NCBI GenBank assembly: GCA_029263315.1
Contig: JAJCXR010000049.1
Span: 62,001-126,000, forward strand
Reading direction: 5' to 3'
Length of the DNA stretch: 64,000 bases
Source: Acidobacteriota bacterium
GTDB lineage: Bacteria; Acidobacteriota; Thermoanaerobaculia; Multivoradales; J023
Part shown: positions 8,853 through 15,566 of the stretch, one piece after another
Position numbering within the stretch: position 1 is the stretch's first letter
Layout of the letters: each line of letters begins with the position of its first letter
The notes under the pieces: model-generated
Seen by the model: the letters and a program-made list of their open reading frames with translations, nothing else
What the model was told of the DNA's origin: nothing
Database searches by the model: none
Position numbers and translations under genes: made by a program

Positions 8853-9428
8853 CTAAAAACCGGAGTTTCGGCGCCGTAGGCGATCCCGAGGTTTCTGTTG
8901 CTGACCCGTGAAGAATACCGTTGAATCGTCGATCTCGACGAATCGAAATGTCTTTTTGGGACGTTCCCCATCCAGACCGGCCTCGGCATCCTTGGCGTAG
9001 GTCCATACTTCGACGGTGCGATCCCCCACTTTGCGTGGTGACTCGTAAGTCACGGACTCGGGTTCACCGTAGAGGATGTAGATGGTACCGCGATCTGTAC
9101 GCTGACCGGGAAATGCATTTTCTGAAAAGCGCTTGTTGGCCTCTTCGCAACGCTGCTCGAAGATGTCCTGCGGCGTGTCTTGGAAAACGGGCGTATTGGC
9201 GTTGCGTTGCTTCCAGAAGGCCTCGATAAAGACCACCGCTTCGTCGTCGGAGATCAAGTCCAGGAAGCCCTTCACCTCGGCATTGCTGGCCATATGGTAA
9301 ATCGGCCCCACCAGCCAATGGGAGTGCTCGACACCCAACGAGGGGTTGAAGATGTCCTCCATCTGCACCGACTTCTTGATACCCGAGGCTGCGCCGATGG
9401 TGAGCAGTAGACAAAAGGCCCAGATCAT
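8853..9428 (-). CDS. Exported GWxTD-domain protein
   Basis: About 191 residues from the ATG at 9428, which has GAGGTG upstream. An N-terminal signal sequence (MIWAFCLLLTIGAASG) is followed by a domain like those annotated GWxTD: EAVVFIEAFWKQRN, then FPGQRTDRGTIYILYGEPES and VEVWTYAKD. The Trp of the name-giving motif is replaced by Gln (PGQRTDRG), but the rest of the pattern is intact. Such proteins are common in Acidobacteria and Bacteroidetes; function unknown. It lies 67 bases after FolE on the same strand. Confidence 0.75.
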   Translation of the reverse strand: MIWAFCLLLTIGAASGIKKSVQMEDIFNPSLGVEHSHWLVGPIYHMASNAEVKGFLDLISDDEAVVFIEAFWKQRNANTPVFQDTPQDIFEQRCEEANKRFSENAFPGQRTDRGTIYILYGEPESVTYESPRKVGDRTVEVWTYAKDAEAGLDGERPKKTFRFVEIDDSTVFFTGQQQKPRDRLRRRNSGF

Positions 9429-9495
9429 CAAGCACCTCGGGCCCGCAGGTCCCCGATGGGACGGCGGTCGGCTTCTGTCGCCTTCCGGTGGGGGC

Positions 9496-10140
9496 TCAGC
9501 GGGTCTTTTGCAGCAGATCGAGGAACTCTTCGCGGATCGGTCGTTCATGGAAAATCCCTCGGATGGCGGAGGTCACCGTCACCGCTCCCGGTTTCTTGAC
9601 GCCACGCATCTCGACGCAGAGGTGCCGTGCTTCGATGACTACCATGGCACCTTGCGGCTTCAACTTTCTCTCCAGGTAGGTGACCACCTGCTCCGTCAAG
9701 CGTTCCTGCAGCTGAGGGCGCTTGGCATAGAACTCGAGAATACGCGGCAATTTGGAAAGGCCGACGATCTGGTCGTTGGGCACGTAGGCCATATGGGCAT
9801 GGCCGTAAAAGGGCACCAAATGGTGCGAGCACATGGAATAGAAGGGGATCTGCGCCTCCATCACCATGCCGGAATAACCTTCGTCGTTGGGGAAGGTCGT
9901 CACCCTGGGCTCGTTGCCTTCGCGCAAGCCGTGGAACATCTCGGCATACATCTTGGCGACCCGGATATCCGTGTTCTGCAGATTCGGATCTTCCAAGTCG
10001 AGGTCGAGCTCCTCGAGGATGGCACGCACATGGACGGCAACACGCTTGAGGCGGGCTTTTTCTTTGTCATCAAAGGCAGCCAGTGGATCCACCACCGGTT
10101 CCTCGAGATGGGTCGGTAGGCGGTCGGTTTTGGTGCTCAT
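9496..10140 (-). CDS. folE: GTP cyclohydrolase I
   Basis: A 214-residue enzyme that converts GTP to 7,8-dihydroneopterin triphosphate, the first step of folate and pterin synthesis. The zinc ligands are visible as Cys104 and His107 in SMCSHHLVPF and Cys175 in ARHLCVEMRG, corresponding to Cys110, His113 and Cys181 of the E. coli enzyme. Further family motifs are TTFPNDEGYSGMV and GLSKLPRI. The N terminus is slightly extended and hydrophilic. AAGGGA precedes the ATG. The PTPS-III-like gene about 500 bases away would act on its product (see 10659-11168), so both probably serve folate synthesis. Confidence 0.95.
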   Translation of the reverse strand: MSTKTDRLPTHLEEPVVDPLAAFDDKEKARLKRVAVHVRAILEELDLDLEDPNLQNTDIRVAKMYAEMFHGLREGNEPRVTTFPNDEGYSGMVMEAQIPFYSMCSHHLVPFYGHAHMAYVPNDQIVGLSKLPRILEFYAKRPQLQERLTEQVVTYLERKLKPQGAMVVIEARHLCVEMRGVKKPGAVTVTSAIRGIFHERPIREEFLDLLQKTR

Positions 10141-10251
10141 ATCGTTCGGTCCCTTACTGCGATCTTGTCTGCAACCAAGCTGCCTCGGGTTATGGCTGCC
10201 TCGAGTGACCTATCCCGCGAGAGGAACCGGTGTCGAATGGCTAGGCGGGCT

Positions 10252-10279
10252 TTGTTCGTTGCAGGATCTTATCTACAAT
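10252..10279 (+). promoter_or_regulatory. Putative sigma-70 promoter for the SelW-like gene
   Basis: TTGTTC at 10252-10257 and TACAAT at 10274-10279 are separated by 16 bases, a plausible -35/-10 pair about 75 bases before the selenoprotein start. The gap 10141-10352 between folE and this gene must also hold the divergent folE promoter, which I could not place. Confidence 0.4.
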
Positions 10280-10352
10280 GGAGTTTCAATGTCCAAGGCC
10301 TGTCTCGCGCAGCGTCTCGGACAACGTTTCAACGTTACTGGGGAGTACGCCG

Positions 10353-10583
10353 ATGGCTGATGTTCAGATTCAATACTGCGTAGTTTGAAACTACCAACCC
10401 CGCGCTGCCAGTTTGGCAGCTTCATTGCAAGAGCGATTCGGTTTGGAAACAACCTTGGTCAAGGGACGGGACGGGGTTTTCGAGGTCACCCATAAGGGCG
10501 ATCTCCTCTACTCCAAGAAGGCCACTGGCCGATTTCCCGAAGCCGGTGAAGTCGAAGAGGCGATGGCCCCACGCCTCGCCTGA
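10353..10583 (+). CDS. SelW/SelT/SelH-family selenoprotein with in-frame UGA (Sec12)
   Basis: A 76-residue thioredoxin-like redox protein of the SelW (Rdx) family, read through an in-frame TGA at 10386-10388. Without readthrough only 11 codons would be called, so standard gene finders miss it. The chain begins MADVQIQYCVVU, giving the family CxxU redox motif (Cys9, Sec12), followed by NYQPRAASLAASL, FGLETTLVKGRDGVFEVTH, GDLLYSKKATGRFPE and a stop at 10581. These match the SelW pattern of CxxU or CxxC, a Gly-Val-Phe-Glu-Val strand and Ser-Lys-Lys...Gly-Arg-Phe-Pro. GGGGAG lies seven bases before the ATG. A SECIS-like hairpin follows the UGA. The family is known; reading the UGA as selenocysteine is inference from homology plus the hairpin. 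Confidence 0.9.
10386..10420 (+). promoter_or_regulatory. Bacterial SECIS-like element directly after the Sec UGA
   Basis: UGA at 10386-10388 is followed by a six-pair stem GCTGCC (10404-10409) / GGCAGC (10415-10420) closing an AGTTT loop. There are 21 bases between UGA and loop, and the loop has G at its second position. Bacterial SECIS elements typically have a small loop with a G among its first two bases, about 16-37 bases from the UGA, so this fits recognition by SelB. It lies wholly within the coding sequence, as expected in bacteria. Confidence 0.8.
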
Positions 10584-10658
10584 CAACCGCCACGCCTCGC
10601 CACGCCAGGGTCCGCTCGGGCTCTGGCGTTTTGTGTTTTGACCTTACGTCTCTCGAGC

Positions 10659-11168
10659 TTACGTCTCTCGAGCTGCTGCGTCGGGTACGGCCCGAAACCA
10701 GCAACTCTGCCCTGCCGTCTCGCCGACCCGCACTCCGAGGGTCTCGATGCGCGGTAGGGGCACCGAGTCCACCAGCTCCTGCCACAGCATGTTGGCGAAA
10801 ACCTCGATGGTGGTATTGACCACCGGCAGGATGAGGACATCCGCCTTCGGAAAGTGGTACCGACGATCGGCGAAGAGGATGTCGACGCCTTCCCCCACCT
10901 CGGTGATCTCGAGGTGCGGGCTCTCGCTGGGCAGCAGGGTGCGGCTGTCGAGGCGCTGACAGAATGCACGGATCGTGCTCTTGACACTCGGAAAATCCGC
11001 CAGCAGCCCCTCGTCGCTCAGCAGGCGTCCGGTCAGCTCGACACCCACCTGGTAATTGTGGCCGTGCAGTTGCTCGGCCTCCCGATCGCCAAAGAGGGTG
11101 AAGTGGGCGCTGGAAAACTTGAAGTCCTCCTTCTCGAGGATCAGGCTGTACATGCCATCGTGCAGCAT
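10659..11168 (-). CDS. 6-pyruvoyltetrahydropterin synthase-like protein, PTPS-III type
   Basis: A 169-residue pterin enzyme of the PTPS/QueD fold, from ATG 11168 (GGGGAA upstream; stop of the next gene is five bases away). Zinc-binding histidines are His22 (SSAHF), His35 and His37 (LHGHNY). The catalytic Cys of QueD and classical PTPS, normally just before this motif, is absent; Glu32 gives E-Q-L-H-G-H, the ExxHGH signature described for PTPS-III. That group makes 6-hydroxymethyl-dihydropterin from dihydroneopterin triphosphate and replaces FolB in folate synthesis. The C-terminal PRIETLGVRVGETAG provides the usual Glu. Nearby folE supports a folate role rather than queuosine. Assignment to PTPS-III rests on motif only. 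Confidence 0.82.
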   Translation of the reverse strand: MLHDGMYSLILEKEDFKFSSAHFTLFGDREAEQLHGHNYQVGVELTGRLLSDEGLLADFPSVKSTIRAFCQRLDSRTLLPSESPHLEITEVGEGVDILFADRRYHFPKADVLILPVVNTTIEVFANMLWQELVDSVPLPRIETLGVRVGETAGQSCWFRAVPDAAARET

Positions 11169-11172
11169 CTCG

Positions 11173-12867
11173 CTATTCCCCACCCAGGTCGTTGCGCTCA
11201 AGCTGCACCACGGCTTCGAGATGACCGGTTTGTGGAAACATGTCGAGCAGCGACAGGCTGACGATGCGGTATGCGGACTTGAGAATCTTCAAGTCCCGGG
11301 CCAGCGTCGCGGAGTCGCATGAGACATAGGTCAAGCGGCGGGGCCGCTGATCGAGCAGGGCCCGACGGATCAAGGCGGTCAACCCGACCCGGGGAGGATC
11401 CACCAAGACCCGGGCCGCATCGGCGGGCAGCTTGGCCAGCCAGGAATCCACGGCTTGATTGATGCACTCGACATTGCCCAACTTGTTGAGCTGGGCGTTG
11501 CGCCGGCCGTAGCGGGAGGCCTCCCGTCCACCTTCGACCGCCACCACCCGCCCGTAGCGTCGCGCCAGCGGTAGGCTGAATAGACCGACGCCGGAGTAGA
11601 GATCGTAGGCGACGCCCTCGGCGTCTGCCAGCTCCGCTCCACCGAGGGCCTGGACGACCAACTCCTCCACCAGACGACGATGGGCTTGAAAGAAGCATCC
11701 GGCGTCGAAGCTGTAGGTGAAGTCACCCACCTGGAACCGTACCGCCTCGCGGGGCAATCCCGGGACCGAGGGCGACACCGCCCAGGCATCGTCGTCGCCG
11801 ACACAGGCATCGAGACGCCGATGGCTGATCTCGGGAGCCATGGCCTGGATTTCCGTCAAGTGCTGTTGCAGCTCCGGCGCCAGCACCGGGCACTGATCCA
11901 CGGCCACGAGGTCGTGGCTGCCACGGGCGAAGTAGCCGACCCGTCGTCCGTGGGGTGTGTCGCCCAGCTGCCACTGGGCCCGCATACGGTATCCCCAAGG
12001 GTCCCCCGCCACCACGTGCACCTTGGGAGGCATCTCGATGCCTCCCAAGCGCTCCAGGTTGTCGCGTGCGGCCTGGGCCTTGAAACGAAGCTGCTGAGCC
12101 TCCTCGAGATGCTGTAACTGGCATCCACCGCACCGCTCGTAGTGCAGGCAGGGGGCCTCGCGGCGCCCGGGTCCCGGCTGCAGGATGCTGACGATCTCGG
12201 CCCGGCCAAAGCTCGGCTTGCGCTCGGTGATGCGCACCCGCAGCTTGTCACCGGGAGCCGAGCGTGGAATGAAGAGCGGAATGCCCTCGAAGCGGGCGAT
12301 GCCATCTCCGCCGCTGATCAGCTTCTCGATGGTCACCTCGACTTCGTCGACCTCCGCCAACCGGAGGCCAGCGCCGCGCAGCGGCTTTTCCGCCGTTGCA
12401 GAGGCTTGGCGGTGGGCTCCATCCTCACGGCGCGGCCGATCTTCATACCCGGATCGATCGTCGCGACGGGGTCGATCATCGCGAGATGGACGATCGTCGC
12501 GAGATGGACGATCGTCGCGACGGGGTCGATTGTCACGATGGGGTCGATCATCCCGGGATGGACGATCGTCTCGACGGGGACGATCATCGGCTCGGCGCAT
12601 CTGATCCGCCAGCCGTCCGGTCGGCCGGCCCCCGGTAGGCCGGCCCCCGGTAGGCCGGCCCCCGGCTGGCCGACCCTCTTCATGCAGATCTGGATTGCGC
12701 CGCCGGGGACGTCCGCCGCGGCCGGTCGGGCCTGCCGGGTCGGTATCCGCCGAGGTGCTGAACCAGGAACCGGTGGCCGGCACCTGGTCGACGGGCGTCG
12801 AGTCGTCGTCCGTCTCGCCACGCGGCTGGTCAGCTGCGCCGCCTTTGTGCTCTGAGCGCTTCGCCAT
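11173..12867 (-). CDS. 23S rRNA (uracil-5-)-methyltransferase RlmD/RumA-like, with long repetitive N-terminal extension
   Basis: A 564-residue SAM-dependent RNA methyltransferase of the TrmA/RlmD family. Residues about 170-235 form a TRAM RNA-binding domain (EVTIEKLISGGDGIAR). Cysteines in APCLHYERCGGCQLQ and DQCPVL are the probable 4Fe-4S ligands. The SAM site follows (YDLYSGVGLFSLPLA), then VLVDPPRVGL, and the catalytic Cys in YVSCDSATLARDL. The first about 165 residues are low-complexity and charged: GGRPT repeats and then repeated RDDRPS units, likely disordered and RNA-binding. Typical RlmD proteins lack this extension. Five bases separate its stop from the PTPS-III-like start. Confidence 0.88.
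   Translation of the reverse strand: MAKRSEHKGGAADQPRGETDDDSTPVDQVPATGSWFSTSADTDPAGPTGRGGRPRRRNPDLHEEGRPAGGRPTGGRPTGGRPTGRLADQMRRADDRPRRDDRPSRDDRPHRDNRPRRDDRPSRDDRPSRDDRPRRDDRSGYEDRPRREDGAHRQASATAEKPLRGAGLRLAEVDEVEVTIEKLISGGDGIARFEGIPLFIPRSAPGDKLRVRITERKPSFGRAEIVSILQPGPGRREAPCLHYERCGGCQLQHLEEAQQLRFKAQAARDNLERLGGIEMPPKVHVVAGDPWGYRMRAQWQLGDTPHGRRVGYFARGSHDLVAVDQCPVLAPELQQHLTEIQAMAPEISHRRLDACVGDDDAWAVSPSVPGLPREAVRFQVGDFTYSFDAGCFFQAHRRLVEELVVQALGGAELADAEGVAYDLYSGVGLFSLPLARRYGRVVAVEGGREASRYGRRNAQLNKLGNVECINQAVDSWLAKLPADAARVLVDPPRVGLTALIRRALLDQRPRRLTYVSCDSATLARDLKILKSAYRIVSLSLLDMFPQTGHLEAVVQLERNDLGGE
12448..12592 (-). repeat. 18-base tandem repeat encoding RDDRPS units
   Basis: About seven to eight imperfect 18-base units (core GATCGTCGCGAGATGGAC on the plus strand) lie in frame in the RlmD-like gene and encode six-residue Arg/Asp-rich units. 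The unit length keeps the reading frame, so copy number can vary without breaking the gene. Confidence 0.8.
12626..12665 (-). repeat. 15-base tandem repeat encoding GGRPT units
   Basis: Nearly perfect copies of GGCCGGCCCCCGGTA lie in frame in the RlmD-like gene, just N-terminal of the RDDRPS units, and encode repeated Gly-Gly-Arg-Pro-Thr. Confidence 0.75.
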
Positions 12868-12876
12868 GCAGACCGC

Positions 12877-13941
12877 TCAGATCTCGGTGTAAAGCCAGCG
12901 GCGGATGGGTTGTAAACGCTGACGGACGGACTCGGCATCCGGGTCCACCAGCCAAAGGGCCGCTGCCACTGAAGAGAGTAAGGAATTGCCATCTTGCGGC
13001 GTGAAGCAAAAACCGTAGAGCTCGCGGTCCTGACGCAACATCATGGTGGGCTCCACGATGACCGTCTGCGACAGGATGCGACCGTAATAACCATGATCCC
13101 GTCCGAAGCTGAAGATCAGATTGGCGTAGCGCTTGTCGGTCACCGCGACGCGCTTGTTCTCGGAAATCCGATGCCGGATCTCATCCATCGTGTAGTCCCG
13201 ATTCATGATCAGGCTGAACCAGATGGAGTGCATGTATTGCGAGTTGAGCTTGACGGCGCTGGAAAAAAGATTGGGATCCAAGTCCAAGGTACGGAACACC
13301 CGATTGGCATCCTTGGCGTGGTGGGTTCCGAACACCGGATCGCCGTGAACGCCGACATTGGGCGCCGGCACAAAGGATTCGGTCTGGGTGATGTCGTTGG
13401 CTCGACGCATGCACACGAAGGTGCCGCGCTCCAAGGCGAGGGTGTTGTCCTCTTCTTCACAGATCGTCTTGATCAGGGTGGTGATGTTGTGGGTATTGCA
13501 CGAGACGATTTGGAGGAATCGATCTTCCCCCGGCACCAAGGCCTCGTCGTTGACTCCACGGGCATACGGCTTGCCGAAACCCTCTTCACTGCCCTGCGCC
13601 AGGAAGCCCTTCGGACCGTCGAGCTTCGAGTAGTACTGTTCCTTCATCTTGTTGCCCACCGGCGTGCAATCGATGACCACGGTGGCACGTTCGAGGGCCT
13701 CGTCGGCGGTGTAAGAGACCTTGTGCCCCATGGCCTCGAAGTCTTTCCGCCGTTCCGGATCGGTGGCCAGCTTGGCACCGCGGTCCATCATGTGACGGAT
13801 GCGAGAACGATCACTGGTCAAGGGCGTTCTCTTGTGGAAGGTCACCTCGTCGAAACCGAGGCGGTCGCCGAAATCCGTGAAAAGGCCGATCAGGGGCTCA
13901 CCGATGGTACCGGTGCCGACGATATGGACAATGTTCGCCAT
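12877..13941 (-). CDS. Type II (archaeal-like) glyceraldehyde-3-phosphate dehydrogenase homologue
   Basis: A 354-residue oxidoreductase with AGAGAGG upstream of its ATG. The N-terminal IVGTGTIGEPL is a Rossmann dinucleotide site. The order of motifs parallels archaeal type II GAPDH: VVIDCTPVGNK, FLAQGSEEG, VSCNTHNITTLIKTI with the presumed catalytic Cys148, then CMRRANDITQ and FGTHHAKDAN with paired histidines. The Gly-Gly of the archaeal QGGE motif is Gly-Ser here, and Thr-Thr-Gly after the Cys is Thr-His-Asn. This divergence leaves room for another acyl-phosphate or aldehyde substrate. A 2-phosphoglycerate kinase-ApgM fusion 4-6 kb away adds a second archaeal-style glycolytic gene. Confidence 0.72.
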   Translation of the reverse strand: MANIVHIVGTGTIGEPLIGLFTDFGDRLGFDEVTFHKRTPLTSDRSRIRHMMDRGAKLATDPERRKDFEAMGHKVSYTADEALERATVVIDCTPVGNKMKEQYYSKLDGPKGFLAQGSEEGFGKPYARGVNDEALVPGEDRFLQIVSCNTHNITTLIKTICEEEDNTLALERGTFVCMRRANDITQTESFVPAPNVGVHGDPVFGTHHAKDANRVFRTLDLDPNLFSSAVKLNSQYMHSIWFSLIMNRDYTMDEIRHRISENKRVAVTDKRYANLIFSFGRDHGYYGRILSQTVIVEPTMMLRQDRELYGFCFTPQDGNSLLSSVAAALWLVDPDAESVRQRLQPIRRWLYTEI

Positions 13942-14187
13942 GTCAAAACCTCTCTAAAGCAGGTTCTTCAGTTGAAACGCTCCAGCCGCGGAGCAATGAA
14001 GGTCGGGGGGCGAGGCCGAGGGCCTCGAGAAGAGCTCTCGTGAGATGAGAAACGTAGTGTCCGGACGCCTTGAGGCTAGCATAGGATGCAGGGTTCTGCG
14101 AGCCTCTAGCTACCAGCCTTCGATGGACCACCGAGGCAGCCGACCACCGCATGTCTGCCGATCATCGCCGGTGCCTCGTCGCCGCCC

Positions 14188-14565
14188 TCACCCGGCGCCG
14201 CCGTGGATGGCGCCGCCGCGCCATTCCGGATCGCGGTGGGCATATTCGTCCAGGTCTTGGGGGATCTCGATCATCGTCCGGCTTTGATCGGGCGAGCACG
14301 GTGTATCCTCGCACTCGAAGGTGTAGACGTTCCAGCCATCGGCGCTCTGCGAGAACGTCATCAAGGTCTGGTAGGCGCCGCAATGCCCACACTTGACGGA
14401 AAGGTTCCTGATGTTGATCATGCCGACCGTGCCGGTCGCCACCGGTTCTTCGTGGCTCGGCTCGGCGACTCCACCGGTATCGGTTTTGGGAGCTCTGTCC
14501 GACGGTTTCTCCGCCGCGCCGCCGCCGATCTGCAGCAGTTTTTCTTGCACCAGCTCTTCTGCCAA
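14188..14565 (-). CDS. Conserved-looking zinc-ribbon protein, function unknown
   Basis: A 125-residue cytoplasmic protein starting at TTG 14565, chosen because AAGGAGA stands six bases upstream; the ATG overlapping that site is out of frame. A short helical N terminus (AEELVQEKLLQIGGG) and a Ser/Thr/Glu-rich linker precede a C-terminal domain with VKCGHCGAYQTLMTF and YTFECEDTPC, whose four cysteines could bind zinc. No family recognised. The 246-base gap before the upstream GAPDH-like gene (13942-14187) contains a GAGGCC/GGCCTC hairpin but no gene. Confidence 0.65.
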   Translation of the reverse strand: MAEELVQEKLLQIGGGAAEKPSDRAPKTDTGGVAEPSHEEPVATGTVGMINIRNLSVKCGHCGAYQTLMTFSQSADGWNVYTFECEDTPCSPDQSRTMIEIPQDLDEYAHRDPEWRGGAIHGGAG

Positions 14566-14675
14566 AACATATCTCCTTGTCCACTGACCTGACATTGCCC
14601 GCGGCCCATGGCACCAAGCCCACCGGCCCGGCGCTCATTACAGCAAACCCCGGGGTGGGCGTCTAGTGCTTGCCG

Positions 14676-14684
14676 TGCTAGCAT
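14676..14684 (+). promoter_or_regulatory. Extended -10 promoter for the DnaC-like gene, possibly leaderless
   Basis: TGCTAGCAT at 14676-14684 (TGn plus TAGCAT) lies six bases before ATG 14691. Transcription would start close to the A of the ATG, and no ribosome binding site is present, so the mRNA may be leaderless. No good -35 hexamer is visible. Confidence 0.4.
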
Positions 14685-14690
14685 CCGACG

Positions 14691-15566
14691 ATGGACCATG
14701 CGGGAGCCCACCAAGGGGTCTTGGAAAACGCCGCCGAAGGCTGCGCGGAGTGCGGCGGTCGAGGCTGGAAAGTGGTGCCCGACGGCGGTGCCGGCACGGC
14801 GGTGAAGTGCGATTGCGCCAAACGCCGTCGGGGCCAAACCTACCTACAGCTGGCGGGCATCCCCGAACGCTATCGCCACTGCCGCTTGCACTCCTTCCAG
14901 ACCGACAGCACACATCGCCGATCCGCCGCCCAGAAGCTCGCCGCCCACGCCGCCTGCCGCCGCTACGTCGACGAATTCATCGACCTCGACGAACAGCGCA
15001 ACCGGGCCTCGGGGCTGATCTTCATCGGCCCCCCGGGGGTGGGGAAAACCCACCTCGCCGCGGCCGTTCTGGCCGAGGTCGTGGAGCGCTACCAAGTCAA
15101 AGGACGCTTTGTCGATTTCACCACACTGCTGCATCAGATCCAGTCGACCTTCGACGCCGGTAGCGGCACCTCCAAGCACAAAATCCTCGACCCCGTGATC
15201 AACGCCGAGTTGCTGGTGCTCGATGAGCTCGGAGCCCAGAAACCGACCGAATGGGTGATGAACACCCTCTACCTGGTGATGAACACCCGTTACACGGAGC
15301 GCCGGCCGACCCTCTTCACCACCAACTATCGCCTCGATACAAAACCCGCCAAAACGCCACCGGCGGAGGCGGAGCCGGTGGATACTTTTCAACGTCGGAG
15401 GTCGCCGGTCGCCCAGCGCACCGTCGAGCGGGAATTCAGCGACCTCGGCGAGCGCATCTCGCCACAGTTGGTCAGTCGCCTCTTCGAAATGGCCGAGCCA
15501 ATTCTGCTCGGCGGCACAGACTACCGCCAAGTGGTGCGCACCGATGGTCGACGCCAAGGACGCTGA
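14691..15566 (+). CDS. DnaC/IstB-like AAA+ ATPase (probable helicase loader)
   Basis: A 291-residue P-loop ATPase of the DnaC/DnaI/IstB group. An N-terminal zinc-ribbon-like segment carries Cys18-x2-Cys21 and Cys40-x-Cys42, as in DnaI-type loaders. Walker A is GPPGVGKT (residues 113-120), Walker B LLVLDELGA, and sensor 1 is LFTTNY. The C terminus has SRLFEMAEPILL, typical of the family. No transposase lies nearby, so loading of the replicative helicase is more likely than an IS21 role. The downstream SpoIID gene overlaps its last 23 bases. Confidence 0.82.
   Translation: MDHAGAHQGVLENAAEGCAECGGRGWKVVPDGGAGTAVKCDCAKRRRGQTYLQLAGIPERYRHCRLHSFQTDSTHRRSAAQKLAAHAACRRYVDEFIDLDEQRNRASGLIFIGPPGVGKTHLAAAVLAEVVERYQVKGRFVDFTTLLHQIQSTFDAGSGTSKHKILDPVINAELLVLDELGAQKPTEWVMNTLYLVMNTRYTERRPTLFTTNYRLDTKPAKTPPAEAEPVDTFQRRRSPVAQRTVEREFSDLGERISPQLVSRLFEMAEPILLGGTDYRQVVRTDGRRQGR

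Noticed and set aside
12448..12665. Short tandem repeats as a CRISPR array
   Set aside because: Units are contiguous without spacers and are in frame inside a gene.
14691..15566. DnaC-like gene as the IstB helper of an IS21 element
   Set aside because: No IstA transposase or terminal repeats flank it and it has a DnaI-like zinc ribbon.
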